Below the pieces are notes generated by a model. The model saw nothing but the letters and a program-made list of their open reading frames with translations. It was not told where the DNA came from and ran no database searches. From NCBI GenBank assembly GCA_036268875.1, contig DATATI010000066.1:124001-188000 (forward strand): a DNA stretch of 64,000 nucleotides, given 5' to 3'. The DNA comes from Polyangia bacterium (GTDB lineage: Bacteria > Myxococcota_A > Polyangia > Fen-1088). The number at the start of each line of letters is the position of its first letter. Within the stretch, counting starts at the first letter, position 1. The translations under genes and the position numbers were made by a program. Shown here piece by piece: positions 47,608 to 56,307 of the stretch.

Positions 47608-48792
47608 ATGACCATTTCATCTTCTGCCCAGCCCGCCGCCGCGTCGACCACGTCCGATGGCGCGGTCTACTTTTCCGATCCCCGTGGGCTGATTCCCGGC
47701 AACGCGGTCAAGCTGTTGCGCGGCGGCGCTCAGGTGTTCCCGGCCTGGCTGGCCGCCATCAACGCCGCTCAGCTGCGCATCAGCCTGGAGATGTACATCT
47801 TCAGCGACGACGTGATCGGCCGGCGGGTGGCCGACGCGCTGATGGCCGCCGCGCGCCGCGGGGTGCGCGTGAACTTGATGTACGACTTCGTCGGCTGTCG
47901 CGACACGCCCGCCTCGTTCTTCCAGCGCCTGCGCGAGCACGGCGTGCACACCGTGGCCTATCATCGCCACCGCTTCTGGCGCCCGCGCTTCTGGCAGCTT
48001 CTGCGCCGCAACCACCGCAAGACCCTGGTCTGCGATGGCCTGCTGGCCTTCACCGGCGGCGTGAACATCTCAGACGAATGGGTGGCCAAGCGCGACGGTG
48101 GCGGCGGCTGGTCGGACGCCGCCGTGCAAATCGAAGGTCCGGCCGTCGCCCACCTGGAAGAGATCTTCCTCGAGACCTGGAACCGCCGCGCCCGCAAACG
48201 CGCCCGCATCGATCCCGACACGCTGCCCAAACCGCCGGTGGCTGGCAAGACGCGCCTGGCGGTGATCTCGAACCGCGAGCTTCTGGATCGCTTCTCCATC
48301 CGGCGCGCGGCCCTGCAAGCCATTCGCGCCAGCCGCGAGCGGGTGTACGTGGCCAACCCGTACTTCATCCCCGATCGCGGCGTGATGACCGCCCTCATGG
48401 ACGCCGCGGTTCGCGGAGCCGTCGTTCGCATCATCGTCCCGGCGCGCAGCGATTTTCGGCTGCTGGATCTGGCGGCCCGCGCCACCTTCGGACGCTTGCT
48501 GGCCGCTGGCGTGCGCATCTGGGAGACGGTCGATCTGATCCACACCAAGGCGCTGGCCGTCGACAGCGTCTTCGCCTCGGTCGGCAGCTACAACTTTGAC
48601 CACCGGTCGCTGGCCTACAATCTGGAGGTGGTGGTCAACGTCCTGGACGAAGACTGCAACCGCGACGTGACGGCGATGCTGGACGGCGAGATCGCCATCG
48701 CCGGCGAGCTGACCATGCAGGCCTTCACGCACCGATCGCTGCTGGGGCGGTTACTGGAACGCCTGGCCTACAGCGTCCGGCATTGGCTATGA
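47608..48792 (+). CDS. Cardiolipin synthase / phospholipase D family protein
   Basis: A 394-aa protein with two HKD motifs, NHRKTLVCDGLLAFTGGVN near residue 132 and IHTKALAVDSVFASVGSYN near 310, both with His, Lys and Asp. INAAQLRISLEMYIFSDD and EEIFLETWNRRARKRARI fit ClsA/ClsB-type synthases. There is no N-terminal membrane helix, so it resembles the ClsB-like group, which makes cardiolipin from phosphatidylglycerol and related lipids. It is divergent from infA, 50 bases apart. The repeat element at 48826 follows its end but is oriented with the gene on the opposite strand. Confidence 0.87.
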   Translation: MTISSSAQPAAASTTSDGAVYFSDPRGLIPGNAVKLLRGGAQVFPAWLAAINAAQLRISLEMYIFSDDVIGRRVADALMAAARRGVRVNLMYDFVGCRDTPASFFQRLREHGVHTVAYHRHRFWRPRFWQLLRRNHRKTLVCDGLLAFTGGVNISDEWVAKRDGGGGWSDAAVQIEGPAVAHLEEIFLETWNRRARKRARIDPDTLPKPPVAGKTRLAVISNRELLDRFSIRRAALQAIRASRERVYVANPYFIPDRGVMTALMDAAVRGAVVRIIVPARSDFRLLDLAARATFGRLLAAGVRIWETVDLIHTKALAVDSVFASVGSYNFDHRSLAYNLEVVVNVLDEDCNRDVTAMLDGEIAIAGELTMQAFTHRSLLGRLLERLAYSVRHWL

Positions 48793-48825
48793 TCGCATCT
48801 GCAGCAGGTTCGGATCCGCTAAAGA

Positions 48826-48911
48826 GCACTCCTCGTCAGAGGAGCGCAAACGCGCGAAAGCCGCCCTCCAATCGGGTTGCTGACCGTCGCCCGGCGCGTA
48901 ACGGGTTCGCC
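48826..48911 (-). repeat. Intergenic element, copy A, with hairpin
   Basis: Read on the minus strand this starts 12 bases after the VOC gene stop with GGCGAACCCGTTACGCGC and ends in the hairpin GCGCTCCTC-TGAC-GAGGAGTGC. It aligns over 86 columns with the plus-strand sequence at 59336-59420; I count about 67 identical positions by hand. The longest identical run is CGCGCGTTTGCGCTCCTCT plus the base on its left. The stem has one G-U pair in minus-strand RNA. It may act as a terminator or 3'-end element. Confidence 0.75.
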
Positions 48912-48922
48912 TTAGAGCGCGG

Positions 48923-49411
48923 TCAGCGCTTGCTGGGCTTGGCGGGCTTCCCCGCGGGTTTGGCGGGCTTGGTCGGCGGCGCGGGTTTGGCCGGTTTCGC
49001 GGCGGCCACAGGCTTGGGCTTGGTCGCGGCGGCGGGCGCGGCGATGGCGGCGGCACCTTTCTTCCGCGCCCACAGGCCGACGACGTTGCCGTCGGGATCG
49101 GCGAAAAGCGCCACTTCGCCGCCGCCGGCGAAGGGCCGGTGCGGGACGATCACCCGTCCACCGGCCTTCTCGACCTGCGCCAGGGTGGCGACCAGATCGT
49201 CGACTTCGACATAAGCCAGCGGACCCGGCGCCTGGCCGAGATCCGCCCGCACCCAACCCGTCGACAAGCTGTCGTTGCTGTCGAGCTTCATATAGGTCGA
49301 GTTGGCGTTCTGCTGCGTCTGCCAACCTAACGCTTTGGCGTAAAAAGCAGAGGCGCGGGCAAAGTCAGAACTGCGAAATTCAATATGGACGATCGGCGGC
49401 GTCACCGTCAT
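48923..49411 (-). CDS. VOC (glyoxalase-fold) protein with Lys/Pro/Ala tail
   Basis: A 162-aa protein. Residues 1-118 are a VOC half-domain pair: IVHIEFRSSDFARASAFYAK, LAYVEVDDLVATLAQVEKAG, VALFADPDGNVVGLWARK. His, Glu and similar metal positions suggest a glyoxalase/dioxygenase-like fold but substrate is unknown. The last 45 residues are a KPAKPAPPTKPAKPAG-type repeat resembling histone H1-like tails, probably disordered and cationic. It follows cobS by 13 bases and may be read with the cobamide genes. Confidence 0.75.
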   Translation of the reverse strand: MTVTPPIVHIEFRSSDFARASAFYAKALGWQTQQNANSTYMKLDSNDSLSTGWVRADLGQAPGPLAYVEVDDLVATLAQVEKAGGRVIVPHRPFAGGGEVALFADPDGNVVGLWARKKGAAAIAAPAAATKPKPVAAAKPAKPAPPTKPAKPAGKPAKPSKR

Positions 49412-49424
49412 GGGCGGTCCGAAC

Positions 49425-50165
49425 CTATCGCCCCGACGGAAAAATTGCCATCACCGTCAGCACCGAAACCTCGCCGAGTTCGATGGCGGCGCCATACACG
49501 TCACCGGTGAGGCCGCCCAGGCGGCGCCGCATCCACAGTCCTAGCAGGCACGCGCCGGCTGTGGCAATGACCGTCGGCAACAGCAGACGCGCACCCAGCC
49601 CGCCGACGATCACCGCGGTCAGCACGGCGGCGATGGCCAGCCGTCCACGGCCAGCCTCGCCAATGAAGGCGCGGCCCAGACCTTCGCGGCGGGCATAGGG
49701 AAACAGCACGATCAGCGGCACCACGGTCCAGCGCGCGATGGCCGGGAACACCAGCAAGGCCACGAAGTCCCGGCGCTCGATGGCTTGCGCGGCGGCCAGC
49801 ACCTTGGCCAGCAGCAACAAGATCAACGCCGCGGCGCCGTGCGCGCCGATGCGGCTGTCACGCATGATGTTCAGCATGCGCGCCCGATCGCCGCGCCCGC
49901 CACCGACGGCGTCGAACACGTCGGCGAAGCCGTCCAGGTGCAACCCGCCGGTCAACGCCGCCAGCAGCGCCACGGCAAACACCGCCAGCAAAAGCGGCGG
50001 CAGATACGCCCGCAACCCGAACGCCAGACCGGTCACGCCCAGGCCCAGCACCAGCCCGACCGCTGGAAAAAAGGCCACCGACCGCCCGAGATCGCCGTCG
50101 CGCACCCGGGCGTTGCCGACGGGGATGCGGGTGAGAAAGGCGAATGCCGCGACGATGGCCTGCAC
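49425..50165 (-). CDS. cobS: Adenosylcobinamide-GDP ribazoletransferase (cobalamin synthase)
   Basis: A 246-aa membrane enzyme that joins adenosylcobinamide-GDP and alpha-ribazole. Motifs are AFLTRIPVG near the start, GGLHLDGFADVFDAVGGG (the Asp-rich active site) and MRDSRIGAHGAAAL. About seven hydrophobic helices are visible. It starts with GTG, four bases after the cobU stop. No corrin-ring or other upstream cobalamin genes are present, so the operon is for nucleotide-loop assembly. Confidence 0.93.
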   Translation of the reverse strand: MQAIVAAFAFLTRIPVGNARVRDGDLGRSVAFFPAVGLVLGLGVTGLAFGLRAYLPPLLLAVFAVALLAALTGGLHLDGFADVFDAVGGGRGDRARMLNIMRDSRIGAHGAAALILLLLAKVLAAAQAIERRDFVALLVFPAIARWTVVPLIVLFPYARREGLGRAFIGEAGRGRLAIAAVLTAVIVGGLGARLLLPTVIATAGACLLGLWMRRRLGGLTGDVYGAAIELGEVSVLTVMAIFPSGR

Positions 50166-50169
50166 GCGG

Positions 50170-50766
50170 CTAGCGTAGTCGATCGGGCGCGGGCGGGCGA
50201 ACCACCGTCAGCGGCGTTGGCCGCAGACGGAGCATTTGCCCCATCGCCCCGAGATAGAGCTCGTCGGCGATGGCAGCCAGGCGTTGATGGGCAAGGCCGG
50301 TGAGATCGCGAAACAGGCGGCCGAGCGGCGTGTCGGGCACCAGGCCCAGGCCGACCTCATTGCTGACCAGGACGATGTGGCGGCGGCGGGCGGCGACCAC
50401 CCCCACCAGATCGTCGATGCGTCGCAGGGCGGGCGCCTCTGCTTCCTCGCGCATGAGGAGGTTCGACAGCCACAACGTCAGGCAATCGATCAGCACCACG
50501 TCGGCGCCGGTGATCGCGGCCAGCGCTTGGGGCAGATTCAGCGGCTCCTCGACGGTGGTGAAGCCGGCGCCGCGTTCGTCGCGATGGCGGGCGATGCGCT
50601 CGCTCATCTCCTTGTCGAAGGGCTGCGCCGTGGCCAGAAAGACCCGCCGCCGCCCAAGACGCAGCGCCCGTTGCAGCGCAAAGCGGCTCTTGCCCGAGCG
50701 AGCGCCGCCGCCCACCAGGATGAAACGACCGCGGGGGTTGCCGCCGCCGCGCCCGCCGCCGGCCAT
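50170..50766 (-). CDS. cobU: Adenosylcobinamide kinase / adenosylcobinamide-phosphate guanylyltransferase
   Basis: A 198-aa bifunctional enzyme. The P-loop is GGARSGKSRFA, the guanylylated His region is IARHRDERGAGF followed by TTVEEPLNLPQAL, and DVVLIDCLTLWLSNLL and LVSNEVGLGLVPDTPLGR are family blocks. It phosphorylates cobinamide and adds GMP ahead of CobS. The ATG overlaps the upstream gene's stop (TGATG). The N-terminus is Gly-rich. Confidence 0.93.
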   Translation of the reverse strand: MAGGGRGGGNPRGRFILVGGGARSGKSRFALQRALRLGRRRVFLATAQPFDKEMSERIARHRDERGAGFTTVEEPLNLPQALAAITGADVVLIDCLTLWLSNLLMREEAEAPALRRIDDLVGVVAARRRHIVLVSNEVGLGLVPDTPLGRLFRDLTGLAHQRLAAIADELYLGAMGQMLRLRPTPLTVVRPPAPDRLR

Positions 50767-51602
50767 CAGCCCTCGCCTTCCAGCGCCGCGGTCAGCGCTT
50801 CGAGCTCCACCAGCGATGAACGCAGATCATCCGGTCGAAATACCTCCAGCGTCAGAGCGCCGGCAAAACCCGCCCGGCGCAGCGCCCGCAACAGCGCCAG
50901 CGAGCGATGCCGTGGACAGTGAGCGATCGAACGATGGTCGCGTCCGCCCGGCTCGACGCCGTGCCATTGGATGACGCCGGTGCGCGGCAGCCAACGCTCG
51001 AGCAAGGCCAGCTCGTCACGCCCGTCGCGCAGCTGGTGTCCGACGTCCAGGGCAACCGACAGATCCAGCGCGTCGATCACCGGGGCCAGCAGGGCGAAGT
51101 CGTAATCGATGGTCTCCACGCACAGCGCGCGCGGCGGCACGCCCAGCGCGAGGATCGCCGCCAGCGCCTCGGCCGCCCGGGCGCGCCAGGCGTCGAGATC
51201 GGGCGGCGGCGCCGGATCGTGCTCCTGGTCGCCGAGGTAGACGTGGACCACGATCCGCTCGGGCTGCAGGGGCCGCGCCACCTCCAGACAGCGGCGCACC
51301 AGGGCCAGCGCTTCGGCACGCCGTCCGGCGTCGACCGAAGCCAGGCTGGCCCCAAGCGGCGTGTGCAGCGTGTACGAAAGCTGATGGCGATCCTTGAGCG
51401 CCCGAAGCCGCGCGCATTCGGCCGCGTCGGGCAGCTGCTCGGGACGCTCGGCTTCGAAGAACAACAGTTCGACGTCGCGCACCGGCGTCTCGACGCACAG
51501 GCGCTCGACGTTGTCCGCCCAGCCGGCGGGAAAAACGAACGACGTCGCGCCCAGACGAAACAGCGGCGGCGGCAGCAGCAGCGACGGCTTCGGCGCCATC
51601 AT
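50766..51602 (-). CDS. CbiR-like cobamide-remodelling phosphodiesterase
   Basis: A 278-aa TIM-barrel protein of the sugar-phosphate isomerase/AP-endonuclease 2 superfamily. RLGATSFVFPAGWADNVERL, RDVELLFFEAERPEQLP, LSYTLHTPLGASLASVDAGR, RIVVHVYLGDQEHD and CVETIDYDF carry conserved His, Glu and Asp suitable for metal binding. Placement directly before cobU and cobS, plus these blocks, fits CbiR, which removes the nucleotide loop from cobamides so that they can be rebuilt. A sugar isomerase is the alternative. Start overlaps the upstream gene's stop (ATGA). Confidence 0.75.
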   Translation of the reverse strand: MMAPKPSLLLPPPLFRLGATSFVFPAGWADNVERLCVETPVRDVELLFFEAERPEQLPDAAECARLRALKDRHQLSYTLHTPLGASLASVDAGRRAEALALVRRCLEVARPLQPERIVVHVYLGDQEHDPAPPPDLDAWRARAAEALAAILALGVPPRALCVETIDYDFALLAPVIDALDLSVALDVGHQLRDGRDELALLERWLPRTGVIQWHGVEPGGRDHRSIAHCPRHRSLALLRALRRAGFAGALTLEVFRPDDLRSSLVELEALTAALEGEG

Positions 51603-52489
51603 CGCGCCAGCTTGGCCAGGTTCGGCACCACCACCAGCACCGGCACGCGGGTGGCGCGGATCAGCCGTTCGTTTTCGTAACCGAAGAACAGTCGGTGCTG
51701 GATGGCCCGGTTCTCTGCGCCCAGGACCACCAGATCATAGCCGCCGCGCTCGACGGCCTGGGTGATGGCGCTGGAACCCGGGTCGTAAACCAGATGTAAA
51801 ATCGTGGGCCGCAGATTCGAGGCCCGAAACACCACGGAGATGCGCTGCAGCTCGGCGGTGCTGGTGGTCTGCGAATCGGGCGAGTGCGTTCCTGAAATGT
51901 CGGCGTAGCCGGCGGCTTGCGGGCGGCGTTCCGTCAGCACCGCCAGCGACAGCGCGGCGCCCGCCGCCTCGGCATAGCGCAAGGCCAGCTCGACGGCGCT
52001 GCGCGAGGCCAGGCTGCCGTCGACGGGGACCAAGATGTTCTTGAACGCCGCCGTCGGTGGCGCGGGCGCCTTCATGATCGCCACGTGGCACGGCGCGCCC
52101 GCCACCACGTCCTCGACGATGCTGCCGCCGATGGCCGGGCCCGGGCCCGAGCCCACCACCACCAGATCATAGCCGCGCCCCGCCTCGTCGCAGATGGCGC
52201 CCGCCACGCTGGCGCCGGTGATCTCGCGCGGCTCGGGCGCCAAGCGGCACTTGGCCAGGGCTTTCAGGGCGGCGATCTTCTGGGTGTTGTCGGCGGGCGG
52301 CGCTTCTCCGAACGGCCACAGCACCCGCTGCCCCAGTATGATTCCGGCCGACAGCTCGCCGACCACCGCGGGGAAGCCCAGGCGCTTGGCCGTCTCGGCG
52401 CCCAGACGGGCCACAGCGATCAGCAGCGCCAGCTGCAAGAACAGCAGGAAGACGGCGTGCCCGCTCACCGGTTTGAGAACGTCGACCAT
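51599..52489 (-). pseudogene. Remnant of a cation:proton antiporter-UspA fusion (internal deletion)
   Basis: The frame is open for 296 codons, but the protein is a chimera. Residues 1-60 are the first helix and loop of a Kef/CPA2 antiporter (LLFLQLALLIAVARLGAETA, FPAVVGELSAGIILG). At about residue 64 it jumps to the second half of a UspA domain (ALKALAKCRLAPEPREITGA, YDLVVVGSGPG), then a full UspA domain (147-296; ILVPVDGSLASRSAVELALR, GYDLVVLGAENRAIQH). The remaining ten or so antiporter helices are missing. It may still make a membrane-tethered UspA protein. It is the first gene of the unit leading to cbiR-cobU-cobS. Confidence 0.65.
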
Positions 52490-52610
52490 CGGTCGGGCAA
52501 CCTAACACGCGTCGGCCCGGGCACTCCGCCGCTGCGTCCGTCGGCAGCGCCCCGGCGCCCCGCTTTACACCGTCGGCGAAACCCTGACATGCTGCTCCGA
52601 CTTTCTTCAC

Positions 52611-54728
52611 ATGCCGCGCGATCTTCCCATTGGTAACGGCCGACTGCTGATCAACTTCGACGACGACTATCGCATCCGCGATCTGTTCTATCCGCACGTC
52701 GGCAAGGAGAACCACGTCGGCGGCCACGTCTGTCGGTTCGGCGTCTTCGTCGACGGCCAGTTCGCGTGGGTGGAAAAGAACCACGGCTGGAGCCTCAGCC
52801 TCACGTATGAAAAGGACACCCTGGTCACCCAGGTGGAATGTCGCAACGAAGGCCTCGGCATCGCCCTGTCCTGTTCGGACTGCGTGGACTTCCACGCCTC
52901 GTTGTTCGTGCGCCGGGTGGTGGTGAAGAACCTGCGCGACGACGCCCGGGAGATCCGCGTGTTCTTCCACCAGGATCTGCGCATCGGCGACACCGACGTC
53001 GGCGACACCGCTGCTTACGATCCCGAATCGCAGGCGGTGGTTCACTACAAGGGCGATCGCTATTTTCTGGCCAATTTATCGCTGAACGGCACGCCGGGCG
53101 TCCGTTACTGGGCGGTGGGACAGAAGGGACAGCCGGGCAAGGACGGCACCTGGCGCGACGCCGAAGACGACGGCAACCTGAGCGGCAGCCCCATCGCCCA
53201 GGGCGCGGTGGATTCGGTGATCGCCACCCGCACCATCATCCCCGGCCGTGGCTCCGCCGAGGTTTACTACTGGATCGCCGTCGGGCCGCGCTGGAAAGGT
53301 TCGTGGGAAGGCGTCTGCGAGCTGAATCAGAAGGTGGTCGAACGCGGCCCCGGCGCCTATCTGGATCGCACGCGCAACTACTGGAAGCTGTGGGCGGGCA
53401 AGGAGCCGCTGGAATTTTTCAACCTGCCGCCGTCGGTGATCGATCTCTACAAGCGTTCGCTGCTGATCCTGCGGACGCAGATCGACAACCGCGGCGCGGT
53501 GATCGCCGCCAACGACACCGACATCACCGCCTTCGCTCGCGACACGTACTCGTACCTGTGGCCGCGCGACGGGGCGCTGGTCTCGCACGCGCTGGATCTG
53601 GCCGGCCACCAGGAACCGCCGCGGCGATTCTTCGAGTTCTGCGCCGACGCGCTGATGCCCGACGGCTACCTGCTGCACAAGTACCAGCCGGACGGCACGC
53701 TGGGATCGTCGTGGCACCCCTGGGCGGCGGTCGGCCCGGACGGCATCATGCGCCCGCAGCTGCCCATCCAGGAAGACGAGACGGCGCTGGTGCTGTGGGC
53801 GCTGTGGCGGCACTTCCGCCGCTACCGCGACGTCGAAGACATCCAGAGCCTTTACGGCCGGCTGGTGAAGAAGGCGGCGCAGTTCATGGTGCGCTACCGC
53901 GATCCGCGCACCAAGCTGCCGCTGCCCAGTTACGATCTGTGGGAAGAACGACGCGGGGTGATGACCTTCACCTGCGCATCGGTGATCGGCGGGCTGCACG
54001 GCGCCGCCGAGTTCGCCTACATTTTTGGGGAAACCGCGCTGGCCACGCAGTATGAACAAGCCGCGCAGGAGATCCGCCAGGGCATGGACCAGTACTTATG
54101 GCGTCCGGAGCTGGGGCGGTTCGCCCGCATGGTCCAGTTCGACTCCAACGGCCAGATCACCGTGGACGGAACCATCGACGCGTCTTTGTACGGCGCCTTC
54201 GCATTTGGAGCGTATCCGGCCGACGATCCGCGCGTAGAAGCCACCATGAAGGCCGTGCGCGATCGCCTGTGGTGCAAGACCGACGTGGGCGGCGTGGCTC
54301 GGTACGAAAACGACTATTATCACCAGGTCTCGAACGACACGACCCAAGTTCCCGGCAATCCCTGGTTCATCTGCACGCTGTGGCTGGCGCAGTACGAGAT
54401 CGCCCGCGCCAAGACCGGCGCTGACCTCGACCGCGCGCTGGAGTACCTGGCCTGGGTGGAAAAACGCCGCCTGCCATCCGGCGTGCTGGCCGAGCAGGTG
54501 CACCCGTTCACCGGTGTGCCACTGTCGGTGGCGCCGCTGACCTGGTCACACGCCACGGTGGTCAGCGTGGTGCAGGAGTATCTTGATCGGGCCGAAGAAT
54601 TGAACCTGCCCGTGCCGGGGACCTCGCGCCGCTTCCGCAAGCTGCGCGGGTACGAACGCGAGGAACCGGTCATCGCCGTCAACGTCAACAGTCCATCGGC
54701 GGCGGAACCCGAGAAAAAAGGATCGTGA
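52611..54728 (+). CDS. Glycoside hydrolase family 15 (glucoamylase/trehalase-like)
   Basis: A 705-aa cytoplasmic enzyme. The N-terminal beta-sandwich (about 1-260; NGRLLINFDDDYRIRDLFYP, GKENHVGGHVCRFGVFVDGQ) is followed by an (alpha/alpha)6 barrel. Active-site landmarks are DTYSYLWPRDGALVSHAL near residue 308, HPWAAVG, and QEDETALVLWALWRHF. A catalytic Glu pair is expected in ESYDLWEERRG-like DLWEERRGVMTFT and in the late LAEQVHPFTG block. It releases glucose from starch, glycogen, isomalto-type glucans or trehalose; which one cannot be told. It lies four bases before zwf. Confidence 0.88.
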   Translation: MPRDLPIGNGRLLINFDDDYRIRDLFYPHVGKENHVGGHVCRFGVFVDGQFAWVEKNHGWSLSLTYEKDTLVTQVECRNEGLGIALSCSDCVDFHASLFVRRVVVKNLRDDAREIRVFFHQDLRIGDTDVGDTAAYDPESQAVVHYKGDRYFLANLSLNGTPGVRYWAVGQKGQPGKDGTWRDAEDDGNLSGSPIAQGAVDSVIATRTIIPGRGSAEVYYWIAVGPRWKGSWEGVCELNQKVVERGPGAYLDRTRNYWKLWAGKEPLEFFNLPPSVIDLYKRSLLILRTQIDNRGAVIAANDTDITAFARDTYSYLWPRDGALVSHALDLAGHQEPPRRFFEFCADALMPDGYLLHKYQPDGTLGSSWHPWAAVGPDGIMRPQLPIQEDETALVLWALWRHFRRYRDVEDIQSLYGRLVKKAAQFMVRYRDPRTKLPLPSYDLWEERRGVMTFTCASVIGGLHGAAEFAYIFGETALATQYEQAAQEIRQGMDQYLWRPELGRFARMVQFDSNGQITVDGTIDASLYGAFAFGAYPADDPRVEATMKAVRDRLWCKTDVGGVARYENDYYHQVSNDTTQVPGNPWFICTLWLAQYEIARAKTGADLDRALEYLAWVEKRRLPSGVLAEQVHPFTGVPLSVAPLTWSHATVVSVVQEYLDRAEELNLPVPGTSRRFRKLRGYEREEPVIAVNVNSPSAAEPEKKGS

Positions 54729-54732
54729 CGCC

Positions 54733-56307
54733 GTGACCGCCCCAACCATTCCCATGCCGAACCCCCTGCGCGAGGGACTCGAACAGGAGCGCATCCCGGA
54801 GCCCACCACCATGGTGATCTTCGGCGCCTCCGGCGATCTGACCAAGCGCAAGCTTTTGCCGGCGCTGTACAGCCTCACGCGCGAGCGTTTGCTGCCGGGG
54901 CGCTTTGCCGTCGTCGGTTACGCGCGCAAGCCGCTCTCCGACGACAGCTTCCGCGACGAAATGAAAAAAGGCTGCGACGAGTTCGCCCGTCGCCGGCCCG
55001 TCGATCCCGAGCTGTGGTCGGCGTTCGCCCGCAACATTTTCTATCAAGAAGGCGGCTACGACGACCCGGCATCGTTCATCGCGCTGAAGAAACGCCTGGA
55101 CGAGATCGAACACGCCCTCGGTCTGCCCGGCAACCGCGTCTTCTATCTGTCGACGCCGCCGTCGTCGTTCGCCACCGTGGTGCGCAACCTGGGCCTGTCC
55201 GGTTTGGTGCCGCGCGAATCCACCGAGACCAAGCCGGAACGATTCGCCCGGGTGATCATCGAAAAACCGTTCGGCACCGATCTTGGCACCGCCCGCCGCC
55301 TGAACGCCGAGATCCACGAGACAATGGCCGAAAAACAGATTTACCGCATCGACCATTACCTTGGTAAGGAGACGGTCCAGAACCTTTTGGTCTTCCGGTT
55401 CGCCAACGGCATCTTCGAGCCGGTGTGGAACAACCGCTATGTCGACCACGTGCAGATCACCGGCGCCGAGACGGTGGGCGTGGAAGGCCGCGGCGGCTAC
55501 TTCGAGCAGGCCGGCATCCTGCGCGACATGGTGCAAAACCATCTGTTCCAGGTGGTCAGCCTGGCGGCGATGGAGCCGTCGGTGGCCTTCGAACCGGATG
55601 CTGTCCGCGACGAGAAGCTGAAGGTGTTGAAGGCGCTGCGCCCGATCCAACCGAGCGAGATGGACGCCCACATCGTGCGCGCCCAGTACGGCGCGGGCTC
55701 CATCGTCGGGCGCAAGGTACCAGGCTACCGGGATGAACCGGGCGTCAACCCCACCTCGCACATCGAGACCTACGTGGCGATGAAGTTCTTCATCGATTCG
55801 TGGCGTTGGGCAGGCGTGCCGTTCTATCTGCGCTCGGCCAAGCGCATGCCCAAACGAGTCACCGAGATCGCCATCCACTTCAAAGAAGCGCCGCATTTGC
55901 TGTTCGGCGGAACCCGCGGCAGCGCCATTCGTCCCAACGTGCTGGCCATCCGCATTCAACCCGACGAAGGGATCTCGCTGAACTTCGGCTCGAAGCTGCC
56001 TGGGCCGGCCATGGAGGTGGCGCCGGTGACCATGGAGTTCCGTTACGGCGCCTCGTTCGGCGTCGAGCCGCCCGAGGCGTACGAACGGCTGATCCTGGAC
56101 TGCATGCTGGGCGACGGCACGCTGTTCACCCGCGCCGACGAGGTGGAGGCAAGCTGGACCTGGATCTCCAAGATTCACCAGTTCTGGGCCGAGCAGTCGG
56201 CGCGGCCGGGCGCGCCTCCGTTGCCCAGCTATGCTGCCGGCACCTGGGGACCGGAAGCCGCCGAACACTTGATCGACGCCGACGGACGGCACTGGCGGCG
56301 GCCATGA
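54733..56307 (+). CDS. zwf: Glucose-6-phosphate 1-dehydrogenase
   Basis: A 524-aa enzyme for the first step of the oxidative pentose phosphate pathway. The NADP-binding motif is IFGASGDLTKRKLLPALYSL near residue 30, EKPFGTDL includes the conserved EKPxG, and the active site is RIDHYLGKETVQNLLVFRFA. KARRLP-type substrate binding and FAERSV-type blocks are replaced by VDHVQITGAETVGVEGRGGY and FYLRSAKRMPKRVTEIAI. It starts at GTG 54733, four bases after the GH15 stop, and overlaps opcA by four bases. Confidence 0.97.
   Translation: MTAPTIPMPNPLREGLEQERIPEPTTMVIFGASGDLTKRKLLPALYSLTRERLLPGRFAVVGYARKPLSDDSFRDEMKKGCDEFARRRPVDPELWSAFARNIFYQEGGYDDPASFIALKKRLDEIEHALGLPGNRVFYLSTPPSSFATVVRNLGLSGLVPRESTETKPERFARVIIEKPFGTDLGTARRLNAEIHETMAEKQIYRIDHYLGKETVQNLLVFRFANGIFEPVWNNRYVDHVQITGAETVGVEGRGGYFEQAGILRDMVQNHLFQVVSLAAMEPSVAFEPDAVRDEKLKVLKALRPIQPSEMDAHIVRAQYGAGSIVGRKVPGYRDEPGVNPTSHIETYVAMKFFIDSWRWAGVPFYLRSAKRMPKRVTEIAIHFKEAPHLLFGGTRGSAIRPNVLAIRIQPDEGISLNFGSKLPGPAMEVAPVTMEFRYGASFGVEPPEAYERLILDCMLGDGTLFTRADEVEASWTWISKIHQFWAEQSARPGAPPLPSYAAGTWGPEAAEHLIDADGRHWRRP

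Noticed and set aside
52490-52610. Cobalamin riboswitch ahead of the cobamide genes
   Set aside because: I found no B12-box-like sequence on the minus strand. Only a short GC-rich hairpin-like stretch is present.
54685-56292. A 535-codon open frame antisense to zwf
   Set aside because: The sense strand is an unmistakable zwf. Long antisense frames are expected in DNA with very high third-position G+C, and the translated product is compositionally odd with no domain.
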